Below, piece after piece: positions 50,961 to 59,156 of a stretch of DNA of 64,000 bases (its first letter is position 1; every line of letters begins with the position of its first letter). Source of the DNA: Phaeacidiphilus oryzae TH49 (lineage in GTDB: Bacteria > Actinomycetota > Actinomycetes > Streptomycetales > Streptomycetaceae); the NCBI RefSeq assembly GCF_000744815.1, contig NZ_JQMQ01000005.1:5289801-5353800 (forward strand), given 5' to 3'. A program made the translations under genes and the position numbers. The notes below the pieces were generated by a model. That model was not told the origin of the DNA, made no database searches, and saw only the letters and a program-made list of their open reading frames with translations.

Positions 50961-52900
50961 TCAGGGGTAGAGCCGCCCCGCGAACCGGCGGGCGAAGCCG
51001 TCGCCGGTGTCGGCGGTGACGGTCAGGTCGTAGCGGCCGTCGGAGTCCGCGGAGAGGGTTCCCTGCCAGCTGCCGCCGGCGGCCACCGAGCGGGTGGAGC
51101 CGTCGGGGAGGGTGAAGGTGACCGCGGCGCCGCCGGAGTTGGCGAGCCCGAGGGTCAGCTGCCGCCCGTCCCCGGCGTCGGTGACGTACGCCTCCGGGTG
51201 GCCCTTCGTGCTGTCGCTCCAGGTGCGGACGTCGCCCTGGAAGCCCCGCAGATAGCCGTCCGGTCCGTGGAGGTCGACGTCGTACGGGCCGCCGCCGTAG
51301 GTGAGCGCGCTGAAGTAGTCGGAGATGGAGGAGCCGGTCGCGCAGGTGTACGGCCAGGCCGCGTAGGCCCGGTGGTTGACCGTGTAGGCGGTGAAGCCGC
51401 CGCCCAGGGAACCGGAGTTGACGGTCTTGAACCAGAGCCGTCCGGTGGCCGGGTCGGTCCAGGAGGTGGTGTCGAAGCGGTAGCCGAGCGGAATCGCCGG
51501 GCGGCTCCCGGTCTCCTGGGGCGGGGTGCTGGAGGAGGCCGGGGCGGTGGCGGCCGGCAGGGACTTCTCCGCGTCGGCCTCGCTGACCAGCCGGGCCGTG
51601 TCCGGCAGGCCGGTCGGGAAGGCGGTGGGGGTCTGCGAGAGGGCGAAGGCGGCGGTGAGGTCGCCGCAGACCTCCCGGCGCCAGGCGGAGATGTGGGGCT
51701 CGGCGACGCCGGTCCACGTCTCCAGGAACCGCAGCACCGAGGTGTGGTCGAAGACCTGCGAGCAGACCCGGCCACCGCTGCTCCAGGGGAGATGACGGTC
51801 ATCGGCACCCGGGGGCCGAGGCCGATCGGCGCCCCGCCGATGAACTCGTCGGCGGTGCCGGACGGCGGGGCCGGCGGGGCGACGTGGTCGAAGAAGCCGT
51901 CGTTCTCGTCGTAGTTGAGGAAGACCGCGGTCTTCGCCCAGACGTCCGGGTGCGAGGCCAGGGCGTCCAGCATCCGGTAGACGTAGTCGGCGCCGTAGGC
52001 CGGCGGGTTGGCGGGGTGCTCGGACTCCGCGGTGGGGGCGACGATCCAGGAGACCGCGGGGAGGTCGTCGGCGGCCACGTCGGCGGTGAACTCGGCGACC
52101 GAGTCGGCGGACTTGTACATGCCGCGCTGGTAGAGCTCCGAGCCGGTCGCGGCGGTGCGGAACTTCGTGAACCAGGCCAGCGGGTTGTCGTCGTAGTTGT
52201 CGGTCTCCTGGTAGACCCGCCAGCTGATCCCGGCGTCCTGGAGGCGCTCGGGGTAGGTGGCCCAGGTGTAGCCCTTCTCGCTGTTGTCGGTGACCGGGCC
52301 GCCCGCGGTGCCGGCGGGATCGATCCAACCCGACCACTGGTAGAGGCGGTTGGGGTTGGTCGGGCCCTGGACCGAGCAGAAGTACTGGTCGCAGACGGTG
52401 AAGGCGTCGGCGAGGGCGTACTGGAAGGGGATGTCGGCGCGGGTGTAGTAGCCCATGGTCTTGGTCGTCTTGGCCGGGATCCAGTTGTCGTAGAGCCCGT
52501 TGTTCCAGGCCGAGTGGGTGCCGGACCAGGAGTGGTCGAGGTCGGAGATCCGCTGGGCGTCGGTGTTCTGGGTGTTCAGGTGCCAGGGCTTCAGCACGCT
52601 GCCGCCGGCTGGGCCGAGGAGGGTCTGCTGGAAGACGTCCGCGCCGCCGGGGAAGCGCAGCAATGAGGTGTCGCCGTAGCCGCGGACGCCGCTCAGGGCG
52701 CCGAAGTAGTGGTCGAAGGAGCGGTTCTCCTGCATGAACACCACGACGTGGGCGATCGAGGAGAGGCTGCCGCCGGCCGCGGGCGCGGCGGCGGCGCGGC
52801 GTACCGAGGAGGGCAGGGCGTCCAGACCGAGCGCGGCGCCGACCGCGGCGGCGGAGCCGAGGAAGGCGCGGCGGTTGAGCGGAGGAGGGGGAGGCGTCAT
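50961..52900 (-). pseudogene. Non-haemolytic phospholipase C, disrupted by a one-base frameshift
   Basis: A Tat-type signal (NRRAFLGSAAAVGAALGL) and phosphoesterase motifs (VVFMQENRSFDHYFG, NYDENDGFFDHVAPP, GPRVPMTVISP) define a PlcN/acid phosphatase AcpA-type enzyme of about 650 residues that cleaves phosphatidylcholine outside the cell. After VISP the frame fails: the expected PWSSGGRVCSQVFDHTSVLRFLE continues only in another frame, which then runs through two C-terminal beta domains to the stop at 50961. One base is missing in the G run at 51786-51789 (plus strand). Without the shift the chain ends near 51155. It is either a recent pseudogene or a sequencing error. Confidence 0.85.
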
Positions 52901-53388
52901 CGCGGTCTCCTGACCTTGCTGTCACGGGTGACTCGACTGGCCCGCCGGCGAGCCCGGCAGCTTCGGCCACTCTGGGCCCGCGGGTTGGCGCGGGCCCCGG
53001 CCCATGGTGTCCCTGGCATGAACACTTCGATACGAGCGGTCCAGACCCGTTACCGATCCGATATATCCGGTGGGTCCGAGTTGTGCGGGTCGGGCGGGAA
53101 GGGCCGCGGTAATCGCGTGGGGGCGGCGCCGCCGGAACACTTTCCGCGGAGTGGGGGCCGGGCAGGCGATTCTCCGGTGCGGTGGCCCCGGCCCCGGGAA
53201 AACCACGGTGCCGCGGACGCGGCTGTCGCGAAACGGACATGTGGCGAAGACGGATATGCGTGTAGAGGCCACTGTTTTGCGAAGGAGAAAGAATCTTGCG
53301 CCGGCGGACTGTCGGAGAAGCCGTGGACGAAGCAAAACCGTACGTCTAGCTGCGGTTTCTCAGATGGTGAGAACACGAAGTCATTGCA
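52901..53388. other. Intergenic region, no convincing gene
   Basis: 488 bases between the divergent phospholipase gene and the promoter at 53389. Base composition becomes less GC-rich from about 53250 onward. A weak PHO-box-like pair is present (see 53006-53023). Frames through this stretch lack start signals and codon bias, so I call none. Confidence 0.6.
53006..53023 (-). promoter_or_regulatory. Weak PHO-box-like direct repeat
   Basis: On the minus strand GTTCATG and GGACACC occur with the 4-base spacing of streptomycete PhoP boxes (GTTCACC units). Each unit matches five of seven bases. It is about 106 bases upstream of the phospholipase start, and phospholipases are often phosphate-regulated. 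Confidence 0.3.
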
Positions 53389-53418
53389 TTGACTGTGATC
53401 TCGGCCGCACCCTAGACT
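53389..53418 (+). promoter_or_regulatory. Consensus-like housekeeping promoter at the cluster entrance
   Basis: TTGACT (53389-53394), an 18-base spacer and TAGACT (53413-53418) fit the HrdB-type consensus well. Transcription would begin near 53425 and run rightward through the small leader ORFs into the biosynthetic operon at 54284. Confidence 0.7.
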
Positions 53419-53478
53419 CCCCGGCAAGCCCAGAAAGACTCTCGCCCAAGCCACAAGCCCAGAGAGAGTAGAGGGTAC

Positions 53479-53577
53479 ATGAAGAGCACCGGCCACTTGG
53501 CTGTTCTTACCCGGATCGGCGCCAAGTCGCAGCACACGAGCAATTGGCCCGGCATACCCCGCCCTGCGGGGGCGTGA
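53479..53577 (+). CDS. 32-residue leader ORF
   Basis: ATG to TGA encodes MKSTGHLAVLTRIGAKSQHT followed by 12 more residues ending RPAGA. It lies about 55 bases after the predicted transcription start, with AGAGGG close upstream. Its stop overlaps the ATG of the next frame (TGATG), and a hairpin (CCCCGC-CCT-GCGGGG, 53557-53571) covers its last codons. Too short to classify; a regulatory leader peptide is the simplest idea. Confidence 0.35.
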   Translation: MKSTGHLAVLTRIGAKSQHTSNWPGIPRPAGA

Positions 53578-53978
53578 TGGACAAGGACCAAGCCCTGCTT
53601 CGCTTATCCATATATCGCAACGGAAAGCCCTGCGTCATAGGCGCGGTAAGGCTGGTCATCGCCTTCGTCTCCGCTTCGTTGCGGCTCGCCGCGAACCGGC
53701 GGGTCTCCGCTTCGCACGCCGCCGCCGGCGCCCTGCGGGTCCGGCTCCCCGCGGATGGCCGGGTTCCGGCCGCCGCGTTCTGCTTCGCGCTCGTCAGCGC
53801 CTATCCCGTCGGCGCGGCCCCGCCTCCGGCGTTCTCCGCCGTGGCGCTCCGAGCACTGTCGGCAGCGGCGCTCACCGCATTCCGCACGTTCGGCACGTGG
53901 TACTCCGTGCCTGCTCGTCCACCGTCGTCCCGGTTCTCGATGCCGGCCCCCTGGAGGGCCGCGGTCCCGAGACCGTGA
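53577..53978 (+). CDS. Hypothetical protein with a TTA codon
   Basis: 133 residues. The ATG overlaps the stop of the 32-residue leader ORF. Codon 10 is TTA (53604-53606), the rare Leu codon read by the bldA tRNA. Most later codons end in G or C. Two mildly hydrophobic stretches (VIGAVRLVIAFVSASLRL and VPAAAFCFALVSAYPVGA) occur, but no domain. Base composition at the 5' end is unlike the rest of the window. It may be a genuine small membrane protein or a decayed gene; I cannot tell. Confidence 0.35.
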   Translation: MDKDQALLRLSIYRNGKPCVIGAVRLVIAFVSASLRLAANRRVSASHAAAGALRVRLPADGRVPAAAFCFALVSAYPVGAAPPPAFSAVALRALSAAALTAFRTFGTWYSVPARPPSSRFSMPAPWRAAVPRP

Positions 53979-54045
53979 GCGGACGCCGCCCGGCTGCGGC
54001 CGGCTCCGCGGCGTGACCCGACGAGCTACGACGTCTCTCTTTCCA

Positions 54046-54062
54046 CGGGGTGTGTCACCCCG
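54046..54062 (+). terminator. Small hairpin in the cluster leader
   Basis: CGGGGTG (54046-54052), TGT loop, CACCCCG (54056-54062): a perfect 7-bp stem within the long leader, without a T-tract. It could be an attenuator or pause structure. Confidence 0.3.
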
Positions 54063-54233
54063 GGCGGCCTGCGGCCCTCGATGCCGCGGCCGGAATCGAC
54101 ACGGGGGTTCTGTTTCTGGTCTGTGATCGCGCACGCCGCAGGAACTGCGGTGCGGCGCCCGTCTGCCTGCCCACCGCCCGACCCATCCCGCGGTGGTCAT
54201 CCGGAATCCTGGAATCAGAGAAGGGGGAAGCAC

Positions 54234-54287
54234 ATGGACAGCCGCCGGCTTGTGCCAGCCGTCGCTCGGGGGGTGAATCCCGAATGA
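54234..54287 (+). CDS. 17-residue ORF coupled to the TBP-like gene
   Basis: ATG with a very strong GGGGGAAG upstream encodes MDSRRLVPAVARGVNPE and stops at a TGA that overlaps the next start codon (ATGA). The ribosome-binding site is better than that of the gene it precedes. This suggests a translated leader that delivers ribosomes to the operon, or a tiny functional peptide. Confidence 0.5.
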   Translation: MDSRRLVPAVARGVNPE

Positions 54288-54589
54288 CCGCTCCGGTCGT
54301 GAAGTCCATCGAACTCAGGCCTTTCGCGCGCAATTGCGACAAGTTCATCGTGGAACTCGAAGAGGCCATCGAAATCGCCCGTTTCGCCGAGGCCGGACTG
54401 CCCGTCGACAACTACAGCGAGCGGTTCGGGGTGGTGATCCTGAATCTCGGCTCCGCGAATTGCAGCCTTTTCCGCACCGGCAAGGTGGTGGTCAAGGGCG
54501 CGGATACCGCGGAAGAGGCCCAGGAGATCATGATGGACCTCCTCTCCCGCGGTGGAATGAACCACCTGCGGATCACCCTCCCGGCGTGA
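54284..54589 (+). CDS. Small protein resembling a single TATA-binding-protein repeat
   Basis: 101 residues. The core FGVVILNLGSANCSLFRTGK followed by VVVKGADTAEEAQEIMMDLL reads like one TBP half: the V-L-x2-P/S strand, the xLFxTGKVVVxGA strand turn and the closing helix are all in place. The N-terminal VKSIELRPFARNCDKFIVELEEAIEIA would be strand 1 and helix 1. Archaeal and eukaryotic TBPs contain two such repeats; this has one, so it would need to dimerise or bind something other than DNA. First sizeable gene of the operon, ATGA-coupled to the 17-residue ORF and 17 bases before the AsnRS-like gene. Function unknown. Confidence 0.7.
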   Translation: MTAPVVKSIELRPFARNCDKFIVELEEAIEIARFAEAGLPVDNYSERFGVVILNLGSANCSLFRTGKVVVKGADTAEEAQEIMMDLLSRGGMNHLRITLPA

Positions 54590-54606
54590 CGGAAAGGACG
54601 AGCACC

Positions 54607-55842
54607 ATGAGCACTTCGATTCTGCGCGGCTGGCTCCAGGCCGCCGAGGCCGACTGGCTGGTCCTGCGCACGGCGCAGGGGGAGCTGAAGATCCAGCTCC
54701 CCGACGACGCGTCGGTCCGGGCCGGCCTGGCGGACATCACCCCGGAGTCCTCGGTGATCTGCGAGGTCGAGCAGGGCGGGCAGGGCGAGGAGGGCGGGCA
54801 GGAGAGCTGTCCGGTGCTCTGTCGGCTGACCCTGTGTCACCCCTCAGAGCCGTTTCCACTGGATCCCGGGAAGGACTATTCCCGGGATCTTTCCGTTCGC
54901 CATCTCTGGCTGCGGCAGCCGAAAGCGGGCCACATCCTCCGGGCCCGGCACAAGATCCTCAAGGCGATCCGCGAGGCGCTGGAGGAGCACGGCTTCATCG
55001 GTGTGCAGACACCGCTGACCACGCAGGCCGCCTGCGTCTGCAGTGGCTCGGTCTTCGAGATCCCCTTCTACGACCAGAAGGCGGCACTGAACCAGAGCCC
55101 CTGGATGTACGTCGACTGCCTCGTCAACAGCGGTGTGGACAAGGCCTATGCGGTGATGCCCTCGTTCCGCAAAGAGCAGGAGCCGACGCCCAGCCACCTC
55201 TCCGAGATCTGGCACATCCAGTGCGACCAGGCCTGGTTCGACCAGGAGGAGTCGATGGCCTTCGAGGAGAACCTGGTCTCCGCGGTGGTGGAGCGGGTGC
55301 TCGACGACTGCGCCGCCGAGCTGGCCTTCCTCGGCCGCGACGTCGCGGAGCTGGAGCGGGTCAAGCCGCCCTTCGAGCGGCTGAGTTACGACCGGGCGGT
55401 GGAGATGATCACTGAGGCCGGCCACCGGATCCGCTGGGGGGAGGACATCGACAGCGATGCGCAGCGCGTCCTCTCCGGCTTCTTCGACAAGCCGTTCTTC
55501 CTGGTGGAGCCGCCCTACGAGACGGCCAACTTCTTCTTCAACCGCAATCCCGAGCGGCCCGAGGTCGCCATGGTGCACGACCTCTATGTGCCCGGCTGCG
55601 GGGAGATCATCGGCGGCGGCGAGCGGGCGTCCGACATAGAACTGCTCTACGAGAACCTGCTGCACTTCGGCCATCTGCCGGAGGACTACGAGTGGTACCT
55701 GGACGGGAAGAAGTACGGGCCGATCCCGCACACCGGGTTCAACTTCGGCTTCGACCGCTTCACCATGTGGCTGCTCGGCCTGGAGGACATCCGGCAGGGC
55801 GTCCCGTTCCCGCGCGTTCCCCACACCGCCCCCCGGCCCTGA
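54607..55842 (+). CDS. Asparaginyl-tRNA-synthetase-like class II ligase
   Basis: 411 residues. A short, partly degenerate OB-like N-terminus (ILRGWLQAAEADWLVLRTAQGELKI...ITPESSVICEVE) precedes a class IIb catalytic core. Motif 1 is in RARHKILKAIREALEEHGFIGVQTPLTT, motif 2 is FRKEQEPTPSHLSEIWHIQCDQAWF, motif 3 is GFNFGFDRFTMWLLGLEDIRQGVPFPR. True AsnRS has R-H-L and E-P-E-type residues in motif 2; here SHL and QCD replace them, so normal charging of tRNA-Asn is doubtful. AsnRS paralogues can act as amide-forming ligases (archaeal AsnA-like enzyme). In this operon it probably activates an amino or dicarboxylic acid. A self-resistance synthetase is the alternative. Confidence 0.85.
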   Translation: MSTSILRGWLQAAEADWLVLRTAQGELKIQLPDDASVRAGLADITPESSVICEVEQGGQGEEGGQESCPVLCRLTLCHPSEPFPLDPGKDYSRDLSVRHLWLRQPKAGHILRARHKILKAIREALEEHGFIGVQTPLTTQAACVCSGSVFEIPFYDQKAALNQSPWMYVDCLVNSGVDKAYAVMPSFRKEQEPTPSHLSEIWHIQCDQAWFDQEESMAFEENLVSAVVERVLDDCAAELAFLGRDVAELERVKPPFERLSYDRAVEMITEAGHRIRWGEDIDSDAQRVLSGFFDKPFFLVEPPYETANFFFNRNPERPEVAMVHDLYVPGCGEIIGGGERASDIELLYENLLHFGHLPEDYEWYLDGKKYGPIPHTGFNFGFDRFTMWLLGLEDIRQGVPFPRVPHTAPRP

Positions 55843-55856
55843 GGAGCGACCTGACG

Positions 55857-56735
55857 ATGATTTCGAGCGAGAGGCTCGCAGAGCTCCGACTGGCCGCCAC
55901 CCAGGTGCGGTTGGACTGCATCAAGATGGTCCGCTCCTGCCGTTCGGGCCACCCGTCGGCGTCCTTCTCCCTGGCCGACATCCTGGTCGCGCTCTTCCAC
56001 GACCACCTGACGATCCGTCCGGACGACCCCGCCTGGGACGACCGCGACCGGTTCATCCTCTCCAAGGGGCACGGCGCGCCCGCGCTGTACTCCCTCCTCT
56101 CCCGCACCGGCTACTTCGACCGCGCCGAGCAGGAGAGCCTGCGCCGGGTGGACTCCCGGCTCCAGGGCCACCCCGACCGGCTGCGCACCCCCGGGGTGGA
56201 CGCCAGCACCGGGTCCCTCGGGATGGGACTGTCGATGGGCGTCGGGATGGCCATGGCCGCCCGGCTGGCCGGCCGGGGCAACCGGGTCTATGTGGTGCTC
56301 GGCGACGGCGAGTTGGACGAGGGCCAGGTGTGGGAGGCGATGCTCGCCGCGGCCCACCTCCGGCTGGACAACCTGGTGTGCATTGTCGACCGCAACGGCA
56401 CCCAGTGCGACGGTGACACCGAGACCGTGATGGCCCTGGAGCCGCTGGCCGAGAAGTGGGCCGCGTTCGGCTGGCACGTGCAGGAGGTGGACGGCCACTC
56501 CCTGGAGGAGCTGGACGAGGCCATCCGGACCGCCCAGCAGGCCGAGGGCAGGCCGGCGGTGGTGATCGCGCGCACCGTCAAGGGCAAGGGGGTCTCGGCC
56601 ATCGAGGGCCGCTCCGAGGTGTACGGCGTCCTCCCGGACGCGCTGTTCGACGAGATCGAGACCGAGCTGCGCGACCGGATCGAGGAGCAGGCGGTGGACC
56701 GGGGCGCCCGGTCACCGATCGAGGCCACCCGCTGA
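55857..56735 (+). CDS. Transketolase N-terminal subunit (TPP-binding)
   Basis: 292 residues. The thiamine diphosphate motif GDGELDEGQVWEAMLAAAHL...NLVCIVDRN is complete, with the catalytic-site His residues in RSGHPSAS, SKGHGAPALYS and LQGHPDRL. This is the N half of the split transketolases; the partner is the next gene. The complex moves a two-carbon ketol unit between sugar-like or aldehyde substrates. GAGGAG precedes the ATG. A dedicated copy beside ligases and an aldehyde dehydrogenase suggests a biosynthetic rather than pentose-phosphate role. Confidence 0.92.
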   Translation: MISSERLAELRLAATQVRLDCIKMVRSCRSGHPSASFSLADILVALFHDHLTIRPDDPAWDDRDRFILSKGHGAPALYSLLSRTGYFDRAEQESLRRVDSRLQGHPDRLRTPGVDASTGSLGMGLSMGVGMAMAARLAGRGNRVYVVLGDGELDEGQVWEAMLAAAHLRLDNLVCIVDRNGTQCDGDTETVMALEPLAEKWAAFGWHVQEVDGHSLEELDEAIRTAQQAEGRPAVVIARTVKGKGVSAIEGRSEVYGVLPDALFDEIETELRDRIEEQAVDRGARSPIEATR

Positions 56736-56764
56736 CGAGACGCTCCACCGGAGAGGAGGAAACG

Positions 56765-57700
56765 ATGGGCGCAATGCAGGAGCACACCGTCGCGGCGCTG
56801 GTCCGGCTGGCCGAGGCGGACCCCCGGGTGGTGGTCATCACCGCGGACCTGTGCCAGGTCCTGGGACTCGAACCGTTCCGCGACCGTTTCCCGGACAGGT
56901 TCTTCAACCTCGGCATCGCCGAGCAGAACATGATGGCGACGGCGGCGGGGCTGGCCCTGGACGGCTACGTCCCCTACATCGCCACCTTCGCCATGTACGC
57001 CACCCTTCGCGCCGGCGACCAGCTGCGCAACGGAGTGGCGCTGCAGAACGCCAAGGTGCGGGTCATCGGCTCGCACTGCGGCATCAGCGCCGGCGAGAAC
57101 GGCGCCTCGCACCAGTCGCTGGAGGACCTCGCCGTGGCCCGGGCGATCCCCAACATGACCGTGCTGTCGCCGGCCGGCGGCCCGGAGGCGGGGGCGCTGA
57201 TCGAGCAGTCCCTGGACTGGCCTGGCCCGGTGTACGTGCGGCTGGCCAAGCCGAGCGAGGCGTACGGCTTCGGCGAGGAGTACCGGCCGAGGATCGGTGC
57301 CGCGTCCGTGGTCCGGGAGGGCACCGACGCGGCGATCCTGTCCACCGGCTTCCTGCTGGACCGCGCGATGGCCGCGGCCGAGGCGCTGGAGAGCGAGGGC
57401 CTGGACACCGCGGTGCTCAACGTCCACACGGTGAAGCCGCTGGACGAGCGGGCGGTGCTGGACGCCGCCCGGTCCACCGGCGCGCTGGTGACCGTGGAGG
57501 ACCACTCGGTGGTGGGCGGCCTCGGCGGGGCGGTGTGCGAGCTCGTGGCGACGAGGGCACCGGTCCCGGTCGAACGGGTCGGCGTCGGCGACACCTTCGG
57601 GGAGTCCGGCGACTACGCGTCCCTGCTGGCCAAGTACAGGCTCGATGTCCCCGATATCGCGTCCGCCGTGCGGACCGCCGTGAAGCGGAAGGAAGGGTAA
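56765..57700 (+). CDS. Transketolase C-terminal subunit
   Basis: 311 residues containing the pyrimidine-binding domain (FFNLGIAEQNMMATAAGLALDGYVPYIATFA, with the TPP-activating Glu) and the transketolase C-terminal domain (DAAILSTGFLLDRAMAAAEALESEGLDTAVLNVHTVKPLDERAV). GSHCGISAGENGASHQSLEDLAVARAIPNMTVL supplies further active-site residues. Strong GAGGAGG upstream; 29 bases after the N-subunit gene. Stop and the next ATG overlap (TAATG). Confidence 0.92.
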   Translation: MGAMQEHTVAALVRLAEADPRVVVITADLCQVLGLEPFRDRFPDRFFNLGIAEQNMMATAAGLALDGYVPYIATFAMYATLRAGDQLRNGVALQNAKVRVIGSHCGISAGENGASHQSLEDLAVARAIPNMTVLSPAGGPEAGALIEQSLDWPGPVYVRLAKPSEAYGFGEEYRPRIGAASVVREGTDAAILSTGFLLDRAMAAAEALESEGLDTAVLNVHTVKPLDERAVLDAARSTGALVTVEDHSVVGGLGGAVCELVATRAPVPVERVGVGDTFGESGDYASLLAKYRLDVPDIASAVRTAVKRKEG

Positions 57701-59145
57701 TGGCCGAGCGCAAGATCGTGAACCCGGCGAACGGGGAGGTCCTGGCCGTCGTCGAGGAGACGGACGTCCAGGGCGTCGAGGCCGCGGTGGCCCGGGCCAA
57801 GGAGGCCTACGACAGCGGCCGCTGGTCGGGCCTGGACGCCTCCCGGCGGGGCCGGATCGTGTCCTCGGTCGGCGACCTGATGCTCGCCCACCTGGAGGAG
57901 CTCGCGGTCCTGGAGAGCGGCAGCAACGGCAAGCCGGTCCGCGACACCAGGAAGGAGGTCGAGTCCGCCGCCCGGACCTTCCACTACTACGGCGGGCTGG
58001 CCGACAAGCTCCAGGGCGACGTGATCCCGGTCGACGGGAAGTACCTGAACATCGCCGTGCGGCAGCCGCTGGGCGTGGCCGCGCTGCTGCTGCCGTGGAA
58101 CTCGCCGCTGCTGCTCCTCTCCTGGAAGCTGGCGCCGGCGCTGGTGGCCGGCAACACCGCGGTGCTGAAGCCCTCCGAGTTCACCCCGCTGAGCACGCTG
58201 CGGCTGGCCGAGCTGCTGGCGGAGACCGAGATTCCGGCCGGCGTGGTCAACGTGGTGACCGGGCTCGGCGACCCGGTCGGGGCGGCGCTGGTGCGGTCCG
58301 CGAACGTGGCCAAGGTGTCGTTCAGCGGCTGCGTGGGGACCGGCCGGGCGATCGCCGCGGAGGCCGGCGACGGACTGAAGCGGGTCAACCTCGAACTGGG
58401 CGGCAAGTCGGCGAACATCGTCTTCCCGGACGCCGACATCAGGGCGGCGGCGCGGTCCGCCGCCCGGGCCGCGTTCGGCGGTGCGGGGCAGTCCTGCGCG
58501 GCCGGCTCCCGGCTGCTCGTCCACGAGGACGTCTACGACGAGTTCATGGCGGTCTTCATGCCGATCGCCCGGGGCATCGTGGTGGGCGACCCACTGGCCG
58601 AGGAGACCGAGATGGGCCCGGTCAGCAACGCGCCCCAGTACGAGAAGACCATGGCCTTCATCGAGTCCGCCCGGAAGGAGGGCGCCACCCTCCTCTGCGG
58701 CGGCGGCCGGCCCGAGGGCGAGGGGCTAAACCAGGGCTACTTCGTGGCGCCGACCGTCTTCGCCGACGTCGAGCCCGGCATGCGGATCGCCCAGGAGGAG
58801 ATCTTCGGCCCGGTGGTCTCGGTGCTGAGGTTCGGCACCGAGGAGGAGGCGGTGGCGCTGGCCAACGGCGTCGGCTACGGCCTGACCGGCGCCCTCTGGA
58901 CCGCCGACCTGAGCCGCGCGCTCCGGGTCACCCAGCGGATCGACGCCGGTTCGCTCTGGGTCAACTGCTACAAGGCGCTCAGCCCGGCCTCGCCCTACGG
59001 CGGCTTCAAGTCGAGCGGCTACGGCAAGGAGAACGGCCTCCTCGGGCTGGAGGAGTACACGCAGTGGAAGAGCGTGTGGTTCAACTACGGCGAGCCGGTG
59101 GGCAGCGGGTACGCCTGCGACCCGGACGCTCCGACGGCGATCTGA
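57700..59145 (+). CDS. NAD(P)-dependent aldehyde dehydrogenase
   Basis: 481 residues, standard ALDH length. The catalytic Cys266 lies in GGAGQSCAAGSR and Glu232 in NLELGGKSANIVF. The cofactor region has LLLPWNSPLLLLSWKLAPALVAGNTAVLKPSE and FSGCVGTGRAIA. EEIFGPVVSVLRF and the C-terminal SPYGGFKSSGYGKENG are canonical. It would oxidise an aldehyde, perhaps one made or consumed by the transketolase, to a carboxylic acid for the ligases. Overlaps the transketolase stop by one base. Confidence 0.93.
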   Translation: MAERKIVNPANGEVLAVVEETDVQGVEAAVARAKEAYDSGRWSGLDASRRGRIVSSVGDLMLAHLEELAVLESGSNGKPVRDTRKEVESAARTFHYYGGLADKLQGDVIPVDGKYLNIAVRQPLGVAALLLPWNSPLLLLSWKLAPALVAGNTAVLKPSEFTPLSTLRLAELLAETEIPAGVVNVVTGLGDPVGAALVRSANVAKVSFSGCVGTGRAIAAEAGDGLKRVNLELGGKSANIVFPDADIRAAARSAARAAFGGAGQSCAAGSRLLVHEDVYDEFMAVFMPIARGIVVGDPLAEETEMGPVSNAPQYEKTMAFIESARKEGATLLCGGGRPEGEGLNQGYFVAPTVFADVEPGMRIAQEEIFGPVVSVLRFGTEEEAVALANGVGYGLTGALWTADLSRALRVTQRIDAGSLWVNCYKALSPASPYGGFKSSGYGKENGLLGLEEYTQWKSVWFNYGEPVGSGYACDPDAPTAI

Positions 59146-59156
59146 GGGGGACGGAC

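Noticed and set aside
53006..53023. Strong PhoP regulation of the phospholipase gene
   Set aside because: Only five of seven bases match in each half; kept only as a weak site.
53604..54233. Minus-strand frame in the leader of the right-hand cluster
   Set aside because: Arg/Gly-rich translation, no ribosome-binding site and wrong third-position bias. It would be transcribed against the strong promoter at 53389.
55857..57700. Transketolase pair as the 1-deoxyxylulose-5-phosphate synthase or housekeeping transketolase
   Set aside because: The two-subunit form, its gene neighbours and the position inside a dense operon argue for a dedicated role. The primary enzymes are usually single-chain in these bacteria.
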